NCBI GenBank assembly: GCA_019186945.1
Contig: JABAQJ010000017.1
Span: forward strand, 1 to 64,000
Direction: 5' to 3'
Source: Gemmatimonadaceae bacterium
Lineage (GTDB): Bacteria; Gemmatimonadota; Gemmatimonadetes; Gemmatimonadales; Gemmatimonadaceae
DNA: 64,000 nt
The translations under genes were made by a program, and so were the position numbers. Below, piece after piece: positions 1 through 10,820 of the stretch. The notes below the pieces were generated by a model. It was not told the origin of the DNA, made no database searches, and saw only the letters and a list, made by a program, of their open reading frames with translations. Numbering within the stretch: the stretch's first letter is position 1; the number at the start of each line of letters is the position of its first letter.

Positions 1-749
1 GTCGTACCGGGCGGGCCGCATACGAGGGGAACCTGACGGTCCTGTGGATAGCGCTCGTAGAGAGTCTTGCATACCTCGGCCTTGTCTTCCTTCCACCGAA
101 TCGCGTCATACGCCTCGGCCATGCGAAGGTAGGACTCGCGCGCCCGATCCGTTTCCGGGTAGAGACGGACCACATCGCGGAAGTAAATCAGCGCGGGGTC
201 GTACGCTTTGCGGCGAAAGTAGTACATCGCCGTCTCGAAGTCCTTGGTCGCGAACCACTCCTGCATGTGGGCGATCTCCTTCACGGTCTTCTCTGTCAGC
301 GGACTGTCCGGATACAGCGCGAGGAGCGTTTGGAACACCGAGAGAGCCTCGCCACCGTACTGCGCGTCGAGTACCGGCTTTCGCCACAGCTTTTCGTATT
401 CGAGTCCGGCTTCGAACATCGCATCGTCCGCGAGAGTATCGGTGGCGAAGCTCTCGGCCAAACGATTGTATGCCTGCGCTGCGAGCAGATGGTCACCGCG
501 CTGCGCATACGCTCGCGCCAGGAAATAGTGAGCGGTCGGAAGAAGGGTGTCACGCGCCGGGAGTTCGAGCGTCAGTTTCTCGAATGCCTGAATGGCGTTA
601 TCCCACTTTCTCTTCTGATACTGGTCCACGGCCGCGGCGTAAAGGCTCTCGCCCGTCGTGTAGCGCGTGAGCTTGAAACCGGACGCACAGCTGATTGAGA
701 AGGCCCCGAGGACGATCAGTCGGAGGACGGGCCAACGGGATTGGTGCAT
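1..749 (-). CDS. bamD: Outer membrane assembly lipoprotein BamD (3' end outside window)
   Basis: Partial gene: the reading frame is open from the ATG at 749 to the window edge, so the C-terminus is missing. The first 22 residues form a lipoprotein signal with a hydrophobic core and a lipobox ending SISC (Cys about residue 21). The rest is helical TPR-type sequence with repeated Tyr/Ala pairs (YFLARAYAQRGD, YFRRKAYDPALIYF, RMAEAYDAIRW), the pattern of YfiO/BamD proteins. BamD is the periplasm-facing lipoprotein partner of BamA in inserting beta-barrel proteins into the outer membrane, so this indicates a diderm cell. No clear Shine-Dalgarno is seen before the ATG. The polysaccharide genes upstream start a separate group, 185 nt away. 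A generic TPR lipoprotein is the alternative. Confidence 0.8.
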   Translation of the reverse strand, partial: MHQSRWPVLRLIVLGAFSISCASGFKLTRYTTGESLYAAAVDQYQKRKWDNAIQAFEKLTLELPARDTLLPTAHYFLARAYAQRGDHLLAAQAYNRLAESFATDTLADDAMFEAGLEYEKLWRKPVLDAQYGGEALSVFQTLLALYPDSPLTEKTVKEIAHMQEWFATKDFETAMYYFRRKAYDPALIYFRDVVRLYPETDRARESYLRMAEAYDAIRWKEDKAEVCKTLYERYPQDRQVPLVCGPPGT

Positions 750-934
750 GGCGGGTTGGGTACCCGTCGAGAAAGCAAGGGTTTGGGGAGCAGCCCTGGG
801 GCGCTCGAGGCAAGCGGAAAAGATAATCGGCGAACCAGTTGGATGAGGTGGCAACCGCCTCAGGCCCAAAAAAACGGCGAAACCGGGACAGCGCGTTGAA
901 AGCCATCCCGGTCCCCTCCTGTCGGTCACCCGAT

Positions 935-1891
935 TCAGGCTCTTGGTTTCATGAGTGGCGTCCCCATCAGCGAGCGGAAGTAGTCGATCGTCCTGGTCAC
1001 CCCCTCCCGCAGCGGAACCTTCGGCTCCCAGCCCAGGATTTCGCGGGCACGGGTGATGTCCGGCTTCCGCACCTTGGGGTCATCCTCCGGGAGTTCCTTT
1101 CGAATGATCGGCGAGGCTGTGCCCGTAAGTTCGACAATCAGTTCCGCAAGCTGCCTGACCGTGTATTCTGTCGGATTCCCGATATTTGTAGGCTGCGCGT
1201 CACCGTTCATGAAAAGGCGATAGATCCCTTCGACTTCGTCGTCAACAAAGCAAAAAGACCGGGTCTGCGATCCGTCACCGTAGATCGTGATAGGCTCGCC
1301 GTTGAGTGCCTGGACGATGAAATTGGAGACGACGCGACCGTCACGCGGACGCATTCGCGGCCCGTAGGTGTTGAAGATGCGAACGATGCGGGTATCCACG
1401 CCGTGATAGCGGTGGTACGCCATGGTCATCGCTTCAGCGAAGCGCTTCGCCTCGTCATAGACACCGCGCGGACCGATCGGGTTGACGTTCCCCCAATATG
1501 TCTCGCGCTGTGGGTGTACCAGTGGATCGCCGTAGACCTCGCTCGTCGAGGCAAGAAAGAACCGAGCCCCTTTCGCTTTCGCCAGGCCGAGCGCGTTGTG
1601 CGTTCCAAGTGCGCCAACCTTGAGGGTGGCGATCGGGTGCTCGAGGTAATCGACGGGACTCGCTGGCGAAGCGAAATGGAGGATACCGTCGAGCGGGCCG
1701 GCCACATACGTGTAGGTCGAGATGTTGTGGCGGAGGAACTCGAACGACGGGTTCCCCATCAAGTGCGCGATGTTGTCTGGATTGCCGGTGATGAAGTTGT
1801 CCAGACCGACGACGGTGTGGCCCGATGCGAGAAAGCGATCCGCGAGGTTGGAGCCCAGGAAACCCGCGGCGCCAGTAATGAGGACTCTCAT
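935..1891 (-). CDS. UDP-glucuronic acid decarboxylase (UXS), SDR family
   Basis: Extended SDR enzyme of 318 aa that would convert UDP-glucuronate to UDP-xylose with NAD, in the cytoplasm. The Rossmann motif GAAGFLG is at residues 7-13, the S/T pair STSEVYG around 115, and the catalytic Tyr145/Lys149 pair in [11 protein letters not shown]. The phrase [11 protein letters not shown] and the later [14 protein letters not shown] match UDP-glucuronate decarboxylases better than 4-epimerases. Its start codon overlaps the stop of the UDP-glucose dehydrogenase gene by 4 nt (ATGA), so the two steps UDP-Glc to UDP-GlcA to UDP-Xyl appear translationally coupled. That context supports UXS over dTDP-glucose dehydratase or GalE. 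Confidence 0.85.
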   Translation of the reverse strand: MRVLITGAAGFLGSNLADRFLASGHTVVGLDNFITGNPDNIAHLMGNPSFEFLRHNISTYTYVAGPLDGILHFASPASPVDYLEHPIATLKVGALGTHNALGLAKAKGARFFLASTSEVYGDPLVHPQRETYWGNVNPIGPRGVYDEAKRFAEAMTMAYHRYHGVDTRIVRIFNTYGPRMRPRDGRVVSNFIVQALNGEPITIYGDGSQTRSFCFVDDEVEGIYRLFMNGDAQPTNIGNPTEYTVRQLAELIVELTGTASPIIRKELPEDDPKVRKPDITRAREILGWEPKVPLREGVTRTIDYFRSLMGTPLMKPRA

Positions 1892-3192
1892 TCGCTGCCC
1901 CGTCCGATAGACAGGTAGGTGAAGCCCAGTGCCCGCATCTTGTCCGGATTGTAGAGGTTCCGACCATCTACGACGACCGCCCGGCGAAGGGTGGACTTGA
2001 TTCGAGTGAAGTCGGGATGCCGGTATTCGTTCCAGTCAGTGACGACTACAAGCGCGTCGGCGTTCGCGAGCGCGTCGTAGTTGCTGTCGGCATAGCCGAT
2101 CCGGTCGCCGACCCTGCGGCGGGTTTCGTGCATGGCGGCCGGGTCATGCGCCGTCACCGTGGCGCCGGCTTCCAGCAGCCGCTCGATCAACACCAATGCT
2201 GGCGCTTCACGCATGTCATCCGTGTTCGGCTTGAAGGCCAAGCCCCAGATAGCCACATGCACGTTGCGCACGCTACCCAGTGCCCGTTCCAGCTTTTCGA
2301 ACAGCCGTTGCTTCTGGCGGTCGTTCGCCTCCTCGACGGCGTCGAGTACGCCAAGCATCGTCTGATGCTCCCGGGCAGTGCGGACGAGCGCTTTCACGTC
2401 CTTGGGAAAGCACGATCCGCCGTAGCCTGGGCCCGGAAAAAGGAATGACGGTCCAATCCGCGCGTCCGTGCCTATCCCCTTTCGCACCAGATCGACGTTG
2501 GCACCCGTCTTCTCGCACAGGTTGGCGATTTCGTTCATGAAGGAGATCCGCGTCGCCAGCATTGCGTTGGCGGCGTACTTGGTCATTTCCGCCGATGGAA
2601 TGTCCATGAAGATGATCGGCTTGCCGGTGCGAACGAACGGAGCGTACAACTCGGCCATCACGCTACGCGCATGGTCACTGTCGACACCTAGGACAACGCG
2701 GTCCGGCTTCATGAAATCGTCGACGGCTGCTCCTTCCTTGAGGAACTCGGGGTTCGAGCACATATGGAAGGGAAGCTTCGCGTGGCGCGCCACGGCCGCC
2801 GCCACTTTCGCTGCAGTGCCCACTGGGACGGTCGACTTCGTGACAACGACCAGTTCGCGCTTCATGTGCCGCCCGATCTTGTCCGCAACGTCCAGCACGT
2901 GGCGCAGGTCCGCCGATCCGTCTTCGTCAGGCGGCGTGCCGACGGCGATGAACGCGACATCGGCTCGACCGATGGCGTCTGCCACATCGGTGGTGAACGT
3001 CAGCCGACCCTGTCGCTGATTCCGCTCCACCAACGCCTCCAATCCCGGTTCGTAGATCGGGATCACGTTGCTCTTCAGACTGTCGATCTTGCTCTGGTCC
3101 ACATCCGCGCACACGACATCGTTCCCTGTCTCCGCGAGGCAGGCGCCGACGACCAAGCCGACATATCCAGTACCGATGACCGAGATATTCAC
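1888..3192 (-). CDS. ugd: UDP-glucose 6-dehydrogenase
   Basis: Protein of 434 aa, the usual length. It oxidises UDP-glucose to UDP-glucuronate with two NAD. The N-terminal NAD site is [14 protein letters not shown] (7-20), acidic residues CADVD follow strand 2, and the catalytic cysteine is Cys261 in [12 protein letters not shown]. Residues SNPEFLKEG (146-154) form part of the substrate pocket. The C-terminal UDP-binding domain is complete, ending [11 protein letters not shown]. Placed directly before the UXS gene, it supplies that enzyme's substrate. A second, distinct member of the family lies 72 nt upstream; this copy has the VGACLAETG and SCFPKD signature of UDP-glucose dehydrogenases. 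Confidence 0.93.
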   Translation of the reverse strand: MNISVIGTGYVGLVVGACLAETGNDVVCADVDQSKIDSLKSNVIPIYEPGLEALVERNQRQGRLTFTTDVADAIGRADVAFIAVGTPPDEDGSADLRHVLDVADKIGRHMKRELVVVTKSTVPVGTAAKVAAAVARHAKLPFHMCSNPEFLKEGAAVDDFMKPDRVVLGVDSDHARSVMAELYAPFVRTGKPIIFMDIPSAEMTKYAANAMLATRISFMNEIANLCEKTGANVDLVRKGIGTDARIGPSFLFPGPGYGGSCFPKDVKALVRTAREHQTMLGVLDAVEEANDRQKQRLFEKLERALGSVRNVHVAIWGLAFKPNTDDMREAPALVLIERLLEAGATVTAHDPAAMHETRRRVGDRIGYADSNYDALANADALVVVTDWNEYRHPDFTRIKSTLRRAVVVDGRNLYNPDKMRALGFTYLSIGRGSE

Positions 3193-3264
3193 ACGTACTC
3201 CGTGGGGGGAAGGCTGTTAGACCACATGCCTAACGAACTCCTCGATGGACTGTCGAATCTCCGT

Positions 3265-4590
3265 TCATTCACCATGATGGGACGTCAGCGTCACCAGGCG
3301 GGCGCGGGACGGATGCAGTCGCAGCGTGGAGTTGCGCGTGTCAACGACCAGCGTCGCGTGGTCGACGACGAATTGGTAGTCCACACCCGAGTGATCGGTG
3401 ACGATCACGACGGCGTCGCTCGACTCCAGTTGCTCGCGGGTCAATGCGACGCCCGTGTGTATGACGCCATCCTCGCGAAAGCTGGGAATGTAGGGATCGT
3501 GGAACGACACTATCGCACCGCGCTGCTCTAGCAACCGCATCACGTCAAGGGCTGGGCTCTCGCGCATGTCGTCGATGTCCTTCTTGTAGGCCACGCCAAG
3601 AACGAGAATTCGGCTTCCGTTGGTCGCCTTGCGCTCGTCATTCAATGCCCGTGCGACCTTGCGCACGACGAACTCGGGCATCTCGGAGTTGATCTCGCTC
3701 GCGAGGTCGATGAAGCGCGTCTTGTAGTTCAGCGTCCGCATCTTCCACGCGAGGTAGTGCGGATCGAGCGGGATGCAGTGGCCGCCGATTCCCGGCCCTG
3801 GAGTGAACTTCATGAACCCGAAGGGCTTGGTCGCGGCGGCATCGATCACTTCCCAGACGTTGACGCCGAGCTTGTCGCAGACGATAGCCATTTCGTTGAC
3901 GAGCCCGATATTGACGGCCCTGAACGTGTTCTCGAGAAGCTTCACCAGTTCGGCGGCCTCAGCCGAGGCGACTGGCACGACGACGTCGATGCACGCCGAG
4001 TAGAGGGCGGTCGCCACTTCGGTGCATTCCGGCGTGAGGCCTCCGACGACCTTGGGCGTATTCTTCGTGTGCCAGGTCGGGTTTCCGGGATCGACGCGCT
4101 CCGGGCTGAACGCGAGAAAGACGTCCTTCCCCACCGTGAGGCCCTTTTCAACGATGCGCGGCTGCATGACCTCCCGTGTCGTGCCTGGATAGGTGGTGCT
4201 TTCCAGGACAACCAGCATCCCGGGATGGCAGTTCCTTGCGATGGCTTCCGTGGCCGACTGGACAAAGCTCATATCCGGATCGCGCGTCTTGCTCAGCGGA
4301 GTGGGCACGGCGATGGAGACTGTATCGCAGTTCCGAAGCTCCGATTCGTTCGTCGTGGCCACGAACCGACCGGCGGCTACTTCCGCGGCGACGGCGCCCG
4401 ACGGGACATCCTGAATATGGGAATGGCCGGCCATCAGGGCGGCCACGATCGGTTCGGAAACATCGTAGCCGATCACCGTGAAGCCCGCTCGGGCAAACTC
4501 TATCGCCAAGGGCAGCCCGACGTACCCCAAGCCCACCACGCCCACAACCGCCGTCCGGTCCTGGATTCTCTTGAGAAGTTGGTCTTTCAT
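3265..4590 (-). CDS. UDP-N-acetylglucosamine 6-dehydrogenase (WbpA-like)
   Basis: Nucleotide-sugar dehydrogenase of 441 aa. NAD motif VGLGYVGLPLAIEFARAG (19-36) and catalytic Cys272 in PGPGIGGHCIPLDPHYL. The IGGHCIPLDP form and LENTFRAVNIGLVNE (about 219-233) are typical of WbpA/WbpO-type enzymes acting on N-acetylated UDP-hexosamines rather than UDP-glucose. It would make UDP-GlcNAcA, the first step toward diamino-uronic acid sugars. The next genes downstream on this strand are ugd and UXS; the aminotransferase, oxidoreductase and acetyltransferase that continue the WbpA pathway lie just upstream. UDP-ManNAc dehydrogenase is the main alternative substrate assignment. Confidence 0.85.
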   Translation of the reverse strand: MKDQLLKRIQDRTAVVGVVGLGYVGLPLAIEFARAGFTVIGYDVSEPIVAALMAGHSHIQDVPSGAVAAEVAAGRFVATTNESELRNCDTVSIAVPTPLSKTRDPDMSFVQSATEAIARNCHPGMLVVLESTTYPGTTREVMQPRIVEKGLTVGKDVFLAFSPERVDPGNPTWHTKNTPKVVGGLTPECTEVATALYSACIDVVVPVASAEAAELVKLLENTFRAVNIGLVNEMAIVCDKLGVNVWEVIDAAATKPFGFMKFTPGPGIGGHCIPLDPHYLAWKMRTLNYKTRFIDLASEINSEMPEFVVRKVARALNDERKATNGSRILVLGVAYKKDIDDMRESPALDVMRLLEQRGAIVSFHDPYIPSFREDGVIHTGVALTREQLESSDAVVIVTDHSGVDYQFVVDHATLVVDTRNSTLRLHPSRARLVTLTSHHGE

Positions 4591-4617
4591 GCTATCTGGT
4601 AAGGATTTGCAGCATCG

Positions 4618-5742
4618 TCAGAGGGACGCTTGGCGGCCGTAGAAGGCACGAACTGTGCCCGCCACCTCGTCCAGTTGCTCGCTGGTCAGCTCCGGATAGA
4701 TCGGCAGGGAAAGCACTTCCTTGGCGGCCCGTTCTGCCTCTGGCAGGGCCCCTTCCTTGTATCCGAGGTAGGCAAAACAGGGCTGGAGATGCAGTGGGAG
4801 CGGGTAGTAGATCGCCGATCCTATACCTTTCGACTTCAGGTAGGCTTGGAGCTCGTCGCGCCGGTCCACCCGGAGGGTGTACTGATTGAAAATCGACTCA
4901 TTTTCAGGGGCGACCACTGGCGTTGTGACCTCAGGGACGTCCGCGAACGCCGAGTTGTAGTAGGCAGCGTTGGCGCGCCGTCCGGCGCTCCAATGGGCAA
5001 GGTGTGGGAGCTTCGCGACAAGGACGGCGGCTTGTAGCGCATCAAGTCGCGAGTTGTAGCCCACCTCGTCGTGGAAGTACTGCTTGGCGCCCCCGTGTAC
5101 GCGAAGTCGCCGCAATCGCGTGGCGATCTCGTCGCTCTGGGTGACCATCATTCCTCCGTCACCGTACGCACCGAGGTTCTTGGACGGGAAGAATGAGAAG
5201 GTACCGATCGTTGCGGTTTCGCCGGCCATCCTCCGAACGCCACCTATCGTTCGGCTGGCGCCAATGGACTGGGCTGCATCCTCGACGACGGGTATACCGT
5301 TCATCCCGGCCGCGATCTGCTCGATTGGTGCCAGCTGGCCGAAGAGGTCGACCGGGACAACTGCCCTGGTTCGGGGCGTGACGGCGGCAAGCGCGGCGGC
5401 GGGAGAGATGTTGTAGGTGGCGGGATCGATGTCGACGAACACTGGCGTCGCCCCGACGTTGTGGATGGTGCCGGCGGTCGCGAAGAACGTGAACGGGGTA
5501 GTGATGACTTCGTCGCCACGGCCGATGTCGAGGGCGCGATAGGCGAGCAGGAGCGCGTCCGTGCCGTTGGCGCACCCGATGGCATGCGCCGTGTGCGAAA
5601 GGGCCGCGACGCCTCGTTCGAGGTGTTCGACAGGCTCACCGAGAATGAACAACTGGTCGTCGACGACCTTCATGAGCGCTGGCACCACGTCGTCACGAAT
5701 CGTGGCGAATTGCGCGCGCAGGTCGAGCAGTGGGACTGGCAT
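4618..5742 (-). CDS. DegT/DnrJ/EryC1/StrS sugar aminotransferase (WbpE-like)
   Basis: PLP-dependent sugar aminotransferase, 374 aa from the ATG at 5742. I chose this start because MPVPLLDLRAQF is the usual beginning of the family; the frame is open further upstream but without family-like sequence. PLP-binding Lys188 is in SFFPSKNLGAYGDGG; VVEDAAQS (152-159) provides the Asp that contacts the pyridine nitrogen; GCANGTDAL (57-65) is the phosphate loop. In the WbpA-B-E-D pathway it would transfer an amino group to C3 of the UDP-3-keto-GlcNAcA made by the WbpB-like enzyme. Neighbours match that pathway on both sides. Other sugar aminotransferases such as WecE/ArnB share the fold, so the substrate is inferred from context. 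Confidence 0.85.
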   Translation of the reverse strand: MPVPLLDLRAQFATIRDDVVPALMKVVDDQLFILGEPVEHLERGVAALSHTAHAIGCANGTDALLLAYRALDIGRGDEVITTPFTFFATAGTIHNVGATPVFVDIDPATYNISPAAALAAVTPRTRAVVPVDLFGQLAPIEQIAAGMNGIPVVEDAAQSIGASRTIGGVRRMAGETATIGTFSFFPSKNLGAYGDGGMMVTQSDEIATRLRRLRVHGGAKQYFHDEVGYNSRLDALQAAVLVAKLPHLAHWSAGRRANAAYYNSAFADVPEVTTPVVAPENESIFNQYTLRVDRRDELQAYLKSKGIGSAIYYPLPLHLQPCFAYLGYKEGALPEAERAAKEVLSLPIYPELTSEQLDEVAGTVRAFYGRQASL

Positions 5743-5935
5743 GGTCAAAGGTGGGAAGCGTGGGTCAGGGGCCGGGAGACGGCACCGGAAGTTCACCGGG
5801 AGCGTGTATCCGCGTCAACGTGGTGTGTCAATGCGTTCGTCGGCGCTCCGGCGTCGCACCGGCTGGCCGCTGCCTAACGGCTGGCATTGGCGCTGGAGCC
5901 TGCGGTGACTCAGGGACGGGCAGCAGGCGCTCACC

Positions 5936-6979
5936 TCAAACCCTGGGGGACAGCGGAAGAGTTACGTCCCGCCCTAACCGCGCCGATTCGTAGATGCCGA
6001 GGATCAATTCGAGCGACTTGCGCCCCTCACGACCGTCGGTATCCGGAGCGGCGCCGCTGCGTAGCACCGCCAGGACATTGCGATAGTACCCTTCGTGCCC
6101 GAAGCCATAGACGTTAGGCGGATTGGTGGTCGCAGCCTCGATCCGCTTGTCGTCGTCGTCGTACTCGGCGAACGCCCAGTGGTCGACGCGGTTGACGGCG
6201 GTGCCGCCGATCTTCACCGTGCCCGTCTCGCCGAGGACGGTGAGCGAACCCTCCAGGTTCCTGGGGTAGGTGAGCATCGTGACTTCGATCACGCCAAGCG
6301 CTCCGGAGCGGAACTTGAGCAGCGCGAGCCCGGTGTCCTCGGTTTCGATCTGGCGAGCCAGGGTCGCTGTCTTGGCCATCAGGCTCTCCACGGGCCCCAT
6401 CAGCCACTGGATCAGGTCGACGTAGTGCGATGCCTGGTTCATGATGGCGCCGCCGTCGAACGCCCAGGTGCCGCGCCACGGCGCCTGGTCGTAGTACTCC
6501 TGGGGCCGCGTCCATCTGACAGTCGTGTTCGCCAGGTACAATCGACCGAAGCGTCCCTTGTCGATGGCGCGCTTGACGAGCTGGATCGCCGGATTCAGAC
6601 GGTTCTGCTTGACGACAAATAGCTGCACCGCTGCCTCGTCGCACGCGCGTACCAGCGCATCCGCGGACTCGAGCGTGATCGCCATCGGCTTCTCGCAAAT
6701 GACGTGGCGTCCCTTTCGCGCCGCAGCGATGCCATGGTCTGGGTGCAACCCAGACGGCGTGCAGATCGCCACCGCGTCGCAGTCGACGCTGGCGAGCATG
6801 TCCTCATAGGAGGCAAACCACGGAACGCCATGCGTCTCGCCCACAGTGCGTGAGCGCTCCTCGACGATATCGCACACGCCAGCGAGGGCGAGGCCGTCGA
6901 TCGCAGTGATGGCATCGACGTGGTTGCGGCTGATGCGACCGCAGCCGACGATAGCAATGCGAATCGGGGGGTGTGTCAT
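5936..6979 (-). CDS. Gfo/Idh/MocA oxidoreductase (WbpB-like UDP-GlcNAcA 3-dehydrogenase)
   Basis: NAD-dependent dehydrogenase of 347 aa. The start at 6979 is set by the ATGA overlap with the acetyltransferase stop and by the family-like beginning [17 protein letters not shown]. Rossmann motif GCGRIS is near residue 12; the EKP motif (CEKPMAIT) is the conserved Lys/Pro region of Gfo/Idh/MocA enzymes. The C-terminal domain carries [15 protein letters not shown], giving the His of the usual HxxD-type active site. In the WbpB role it would oxidise C3 of UDP-GlcNAcA before transamination. The start codon overlaps the upstream gene by 4 nt. Substrate is inferred from neighbours. Confidence 0.83.
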   Translation of the reverse strand: MTHPPIRIAIVGCGRISRNHVDAITAIDGLALAGVCDIVEERSRTVGETHGVPWFASYEDMLASVDCDAVAICTPSGLHPDHGIAAARKGRHVICEKPMAITLESADALVRACDEAAVQLFVVKQNRLNPAIQLVKRAIDKGRFGRLYLANTTVRWTRPQEYYDQAPWRGTWAFDGGAIMNQASHYVDLIQWLMGPVESLMAKTATLARQIETEDTGLALLKFRSGALGVIEVTMLTYPRNLEGSLTVLGETGTVKIGGTAVNRVDHWAFAEYDDDDKRIEAATTNPPNVYGFGHEGYYRNVLAVLRSGAAPDTDGREGRKSLELILGIYESARLGRDVTLPLSPRV

Positions 6980-7563
6980 GGCGCGTCTGCTTGCAAGGTT
7001 CCCTGAGTCAGCCGGTAGCGGCGACCGCATGCGACACACTGCGCTTGTCCGTCCACCGTCGGCTCGTCGAGGCGTTCGCCGCACACGCACATCCAGCCCA
7101 CCTGAGCGGCCGGGACGCCCATGACCAGCGCATAGGGCTCCACGTCACGCGTGACGACGGCCCCGGCGGCAACGAAGGCGTAGGCGCCCAACGTCACGCC
7201 GCAGACGATCGTCGCATTCGCGCCGATCGTGGCGCCGCGCCGCACCAGCGTGCGCTGGTACTCGGACTTGCGAGACACGTGACTGCGAGGATTGATGACA
7301 TTCGTAAACACCATCGAGGGACCGCAGAAGACGTCGTCCTCCAGCTCGACCCCCTCGTAGATGCTGACGTTGTTCTGGATCTTGACATTGTTTCCGATCC
7401 GCGTTCCCGGCATGACGACGACATTCTGGCCCAGGCTGCAGCCAGCGCCGATCACGGCTCCCGGCATGACGTGACAGAAGTGCCAGATCTTCGTCCCGGC
7501 ACCGATGACGGCGCCGTCGTCCACGTAGGCCGATTCGTGGATGAATGCGGGCGACGAGCTCAC
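6976..7563 (-). CDS. Hexapeptide-repeat sugar N-acetyltransferase (WbpD-like)
   Basis: Left-handed beta-helix acyltransferase, 195 aa from a GTG at 7563. This start is decided by AGGAG five bases before the GTG and by a 4-nt GTGA overlap with the carB stop. Hexapeptide repeats run from IGAGTKIW through [11 protein letters not shown] to [11 protein letters not shown]. The motif [15 protein letters not shown] and the long insertion VFTNVINPR match WbpD/WlbB enzymes that acetylate the 3-amino group of UDP-GlcNAc(3NH2)A. Unusual for the family, the last about 45 residues carry two Cys-x2-Cys pairs (CVCGE, CVACGRR), resembling a small zinc ribbon. Confidence 0.85.
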   Translation of the reverse strand: MSSSPAFIHESAYVDDGAVIGAGTKIWHFCHVMPGAVIGAGCSLGQNVVVMPGTRIGNNVKIQNNVSIYEGVELEDDVFCGPSMVFTNVINPRSHVSRKSEYQRTLVRRGATIGANATIVCGVTLGAYAFVAAGAVVTRDVEPYALVMGVPAAQVGWMCVCGERLDEPTVDGQAQCVACGRRYRLTQGTLQADAP

Positions 7564-10500
7564 AACTGCTCCTGCGCCAGACCTTCTTCGCGAACCATCT
7601 CGTGCCACTCCTGCAGCGACCGCACGGAAGCCGCCCGCGAACGCAGCGAGAGGATGGCATCGCACGCGGCGCTGGCGGCGGACATCGTGGTCGTGTAGGA
7701 GACGCGCTGGCCGATCGCGGCCTGCCGAAGCTGATAGTCGTCGAACTGGGCGTGCTTACCCAACGGCGTGTTGATGAGCAGCTGGATGTCTCCGTTCTTC
7801 AGCAGATCCAACCCATTCGGCCGGCCCTCGTGGACCTTCCGGATCGCCCTTGTCGGAATACCGCGGCGCGTCAGGTATCGCGCGGTTCCGTCCGTCGCGT
7901 AGAGATGGAAGCCCATTTCGTGAAACCGACGGGCAATGGGCGTGACGGTGGGCTTGTCGCCGTCATTGACGGTGATGAAGATGGTGCCATCGAGCGGCAG
8001 GGCATTGTCAGCCGAAAGCTGCGCCTTGGCGAACGCACTGCCAAACGAATCGGAGATCCCCATGACCTCACCCGTCGAGCGCATCTCCGGACCGAGGAGC
8101 GGATCGAACTCGCGGAACTTGGTGAACGGGAAGACCGCTTCCTTGACCGAAACGAACGGCGGGACGATCTCACGCGTGAAACCGACGTCCTCCAGCGTTT
8201 CGCCCAGCATTACGCGCGCCGCGACTGAGGCCAGCGGCACTCCTATCGCCTTCGACACGAACGGAATGGTCCGGCTCCCTCTTGGGTTCACTTCGAGCAC
8301 GTATACGATGCCGTCCTTGACGGCAAACTGCACGTTGATCAGCCCCACCACGCCTAACGCCTTGGCCAGCGCGACGGTGTGCCGTTTCATGGCGTCGATG
8401 TCGGACTCGTCTATCCGGTACGGCGGCAGGACGCAGGCGGAGTCGCCCGAATGGATGCCGGCGTCCTCGATATGTTGCATGACGCCACCGATGACCACGG
8501 TCTCGCCATCCGACACCGCGTCCACGTCCGCCTCGAACGCATCCTCGAGAAAGCGATCGATCAGAACGGGGCGTTCTTCGCTGACCCGCGCCGCAGTTTC
8601 GAAATACTCGCGCAGCGACGGCTCGTCGTACACGATCTGCATCGCACGGCCGCCGAGGACATAGGACGGCCTGACAAGCACCGGATAGCCAATGCGCGCC
8701 GCCGCGTCTGCCGCATCCTCGACGCTGGTTGCGGTGCCAGCATCGGGCTGCCGGATCCCGAGATCGCGCGCGATCGCCTCGAAGCGCTTCCGGTCTTCGG
8801 CGATATCGATCGATTCCGGCGACGTACCGAGGATGGTCACTCCAGCCTCGCCCAATCCCTTCGTGAGCTTTAGCGGTGTCTGCCCGCCCAGCTGAACGAT
8901 CACGCCCAGCGGGCGCTCGCGATGGACTATCTCGAGCACATCCTCCAACGTCAGCGGCTCGAAATACAGCTTGTCGGACGTATCGTAGTCGGTGGAGACT
9001 GTCTCCGGGTTGGAGTTGATCATGATGGTTTCGTAGCCCTGCTCGCGCAGGGCCAGAACGGCACGCACGCACATGTAATCGAACTCGACACCCTGGCCGA
9101 TGCGGTTCGGCCCGCTGCCAAGGATGATCACCGACTTCCGACCGGTTCGCGGCGACTCGTTCTCGACGTCGTAACTGCTGTAAAGGTACGGCGTCGACGA
9201 CGGGAACTCCCCCGCGCACGTGTCGACCATCTTGTAGACGGGACGGATACCCATCCGCCATCGGCGTTCGCGGGCGGCTGCTTCGGTTTCGCCGCGGAAC
9301 TCCGCCAATTGGCGATCCGAAAAGCCCAGGCGCTTCATCTGCCGGACGTGATCCGGCTCGATGGCGGTCAGGCCGGCAAACCATCGCTCGGCCTCGATGA
9401 GCTCGAGCAACTGGTCCAGGAACCAGCGGTCGATTGCCGTGATCTCGTGGATCTGATCGAGCGACATGCCCGCGATCATCGCGCGTTTGATCTGGAAGAT
9501 GCGCTCCGGTGTCGGCGTCGAAAGCGCACCACGCAAGGATTCGATCGAGTCGTCGGAAAGGCGGTCGTCCGCCAGACGCGCACCGATCTCCCATCCCGCC
9601 CGTCCGATCTCGAGAGCACGAAGACCCTTCTGAAGCGCCTCCTTGAACGTCCGGCCGATGGCCATCGACTCTCCGACAGATTTCATCTGCGTCGTGAGAA
9701 TCGGTGAGGCCTTGGCGAACTTCTCGAAAGCGAAGCGCGGACACTTGACCACGACGTAGTCGAGGACTGGCTCAAACGATGCCGGCGTCGTCTTCGTGAT
9801 GTCGTTCGGGATCTCATCGAGCCGGTAGCCGATGGCCAGCTTGGCACCGATCCGCGCAATCGGGAACCCTGTCGCCTTCGATGCCAGAGCCGACGACCGG
9901 GAAACTCGGGGATTCATCTCGATCACGATCATCTCGCCGTCGAGCGGATTCACAGCGAACTGGATATTGCACCCGCCGGCCTCGACTCCGATCTCGCGAA
10001 TCACGGCGCAGGCCGCGTCGCGCATGATCTGGTATTCGCGGTCCGTGAGAGTCATCGCCGGGGCCACCGTGATCGAATCCCCGGTGTGCACGCCCATGGG
10101 ATCGAAGTTCTCGATCGAACACACGATGACCACGTTGTCCGCGTGGTCGCGCATTACTTCCAGTTCGAACTCCTTCCATCCCAGGAGACTGCGTTCGATG
10201 AGCACCTGCGACGAGGGCGATGCCGCCAGCCCACGCCGCACGATGTCTTCGTACTCCTCCCGGTTGTACGCGATCCCGCCACCAGACCCACCTAACGTGA
10301 ACGACGGTCGGATGATTGCCGGATACCCGGTGAACTCGGCGATGCTCTGCGCCTCCTCCCAGGAGTGAGCGATCCTTCCCTGCGGGACCTTGAGCCCGAT
10401 GCGCTGCATCGCGGCCGCGAACTCCTGTCGATCTTCGGCGACCTCGATGGCGCGAGCCTTGGCACCGATCAGTTCCACGCCGTAGCGCGCCAGTACGCCC

Positions 10501-10814
10501 CGCGCCGACAGCTCCATTGCCACGTTGAGTGCCGTCTGGCCACCCATGGTCGGCAGGAGTGCATCCGGTCGCTCGCGCGCGATCACCAGCTCTGCGTACT
10601 CCGGCGTCACGGGCTCGATGTAGGTTCGGTCGGCGATCTCCCCGTCGGTCATGATCGTCGCCGGGTTCGAGTTGATCAGCACGACCTCATAGCCCTCTTC
10701 CCGCAACGCACGAGCCGCCTGCGTTCCGGAGTAGTCGAACTCCGCCGCCTGCCCGATGACGATCGGGCCGGAACCGATGACGAGAATCTTGTGAAGATCG
10801 GAACGTCGGGGCAT
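7560..10814 (-). CDS. carB: Carbamoyl-phosphate synthase large subunit
   Basis: Full-length CarB, 1084 aa (E. coli CarB is 1073). It makes carbamoyl phosphate from bicarbonate, ATP and ammonia delivered by CarA, for pyrimidine and arginine synthesis. Both ATP-grasp halves are present, each opening with a GSGPxxIGQxxEFDY-type motif (about 13 and 570), followed by the oligomerisation domain and a C-terminal MGS-like allosteric domain ([21 protein letters not shown]). SGGGIAYN and [10 protein letters not shown] are the two glycine-rich ATP loops. No carA lies in the window. The gene sits inside the polysaccharide cluster, 6 nt after the gmd-like gene and overlapping the WbpD-like gene by 4 nt. 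Confidence 0.97.
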   Translation of the reverse strand: MPRRSDLHKILVIGSGPIVIGQAAEFDYSGTQAARALREEGYEVVLINSNPATIMTDGEIADRTYIEPVTPEYAELVIARERPDALLPTMGGQTALNVAMELSARGVLARYGVELIGAKARAIEVAEDRQEFAAAMQRIGLKVPQGRIAHSWEEAQSIAEFTGYPAIIRPSFTLGGSGGGIAYNREEYEDIVRRGLAASPSSQVLIERSLLGWKEFELEVMRDHADNVVIVCSIENFDPMGVHTGDSITVAPAMTLTDREYQIMRDAACAVIREIGVEAGGCNIQFAVNPLDGEMIVIEMNPRVSRSSALASKATGFPIARIGAKLAIGYRLDEIPNDITKTTPASFEPVLDYVVVKCPRFAFEKFAKASPILTTQMKSVGESMAIGRTFKEALQKGLRALEIGRAGWEIGARLADDRLSDDSIESLRGALSTPTPERIFQIKRAMIAGMSLDQIHEITAIDRWFLDQLLELIEAERWFAGLTAIEPDHVRQMKRLGFSDRQLAEFRGETEAAARERRWRMGIRPVYKMVDTCAGEFPSSTPYLYSSYDVENESPRTGRKSVIILGSGPNRIGQGVEFDYMCVRAVLALREQGYETIMINSNPETVSTDYDTSDKLYFEPLTLEDVLEIVHRERPLGVIVQLGGQTPLKLTKGLGEAGVTILGTSPESIDIAEDRKRFEAIARDLGIRQPDAGTATSVEDAADAAARIGYPVLVRPSYVLGGRAMQIVYDEPSLREYFETAARVSEERPVLIDRFLEDAFEADVDAVSDGETVVIGGVMQHIEDAGIHSGDSACVLPPYRIDESDIDAMKRHTVALAKALGVVGLINVQFAVKDGIVYVLEVNPRGSRTIPFVSKAIGVPLASVAARVMLGETLEDVGFTREIVPPFVSVKEAVFPFTKFREFDPLLGPEMRSTGEVMGISDSFGSAFAKAQLSADNALPLDGTIFITVNDGDKPTVTPIARRFHEMGFHLYATDGTARYLTRRGIPTRAIRKVHEGRPNGLDLLKNGDIQLLINTPLGKHAQFDDYQLRQAAIGQRVSYTTTMSAASAACDAILSLRSRAASVRSLQEWHEMVREEGLAQEQL

Positions 10815-10820
10815 GCCGTG

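Noticed and set aside
8170-9744. Long open frame of 524 codons on the minus strand
   Set aside because: It is a shifted reading of carB, Arg/Gly/Ala-rich with no family-like sequence.
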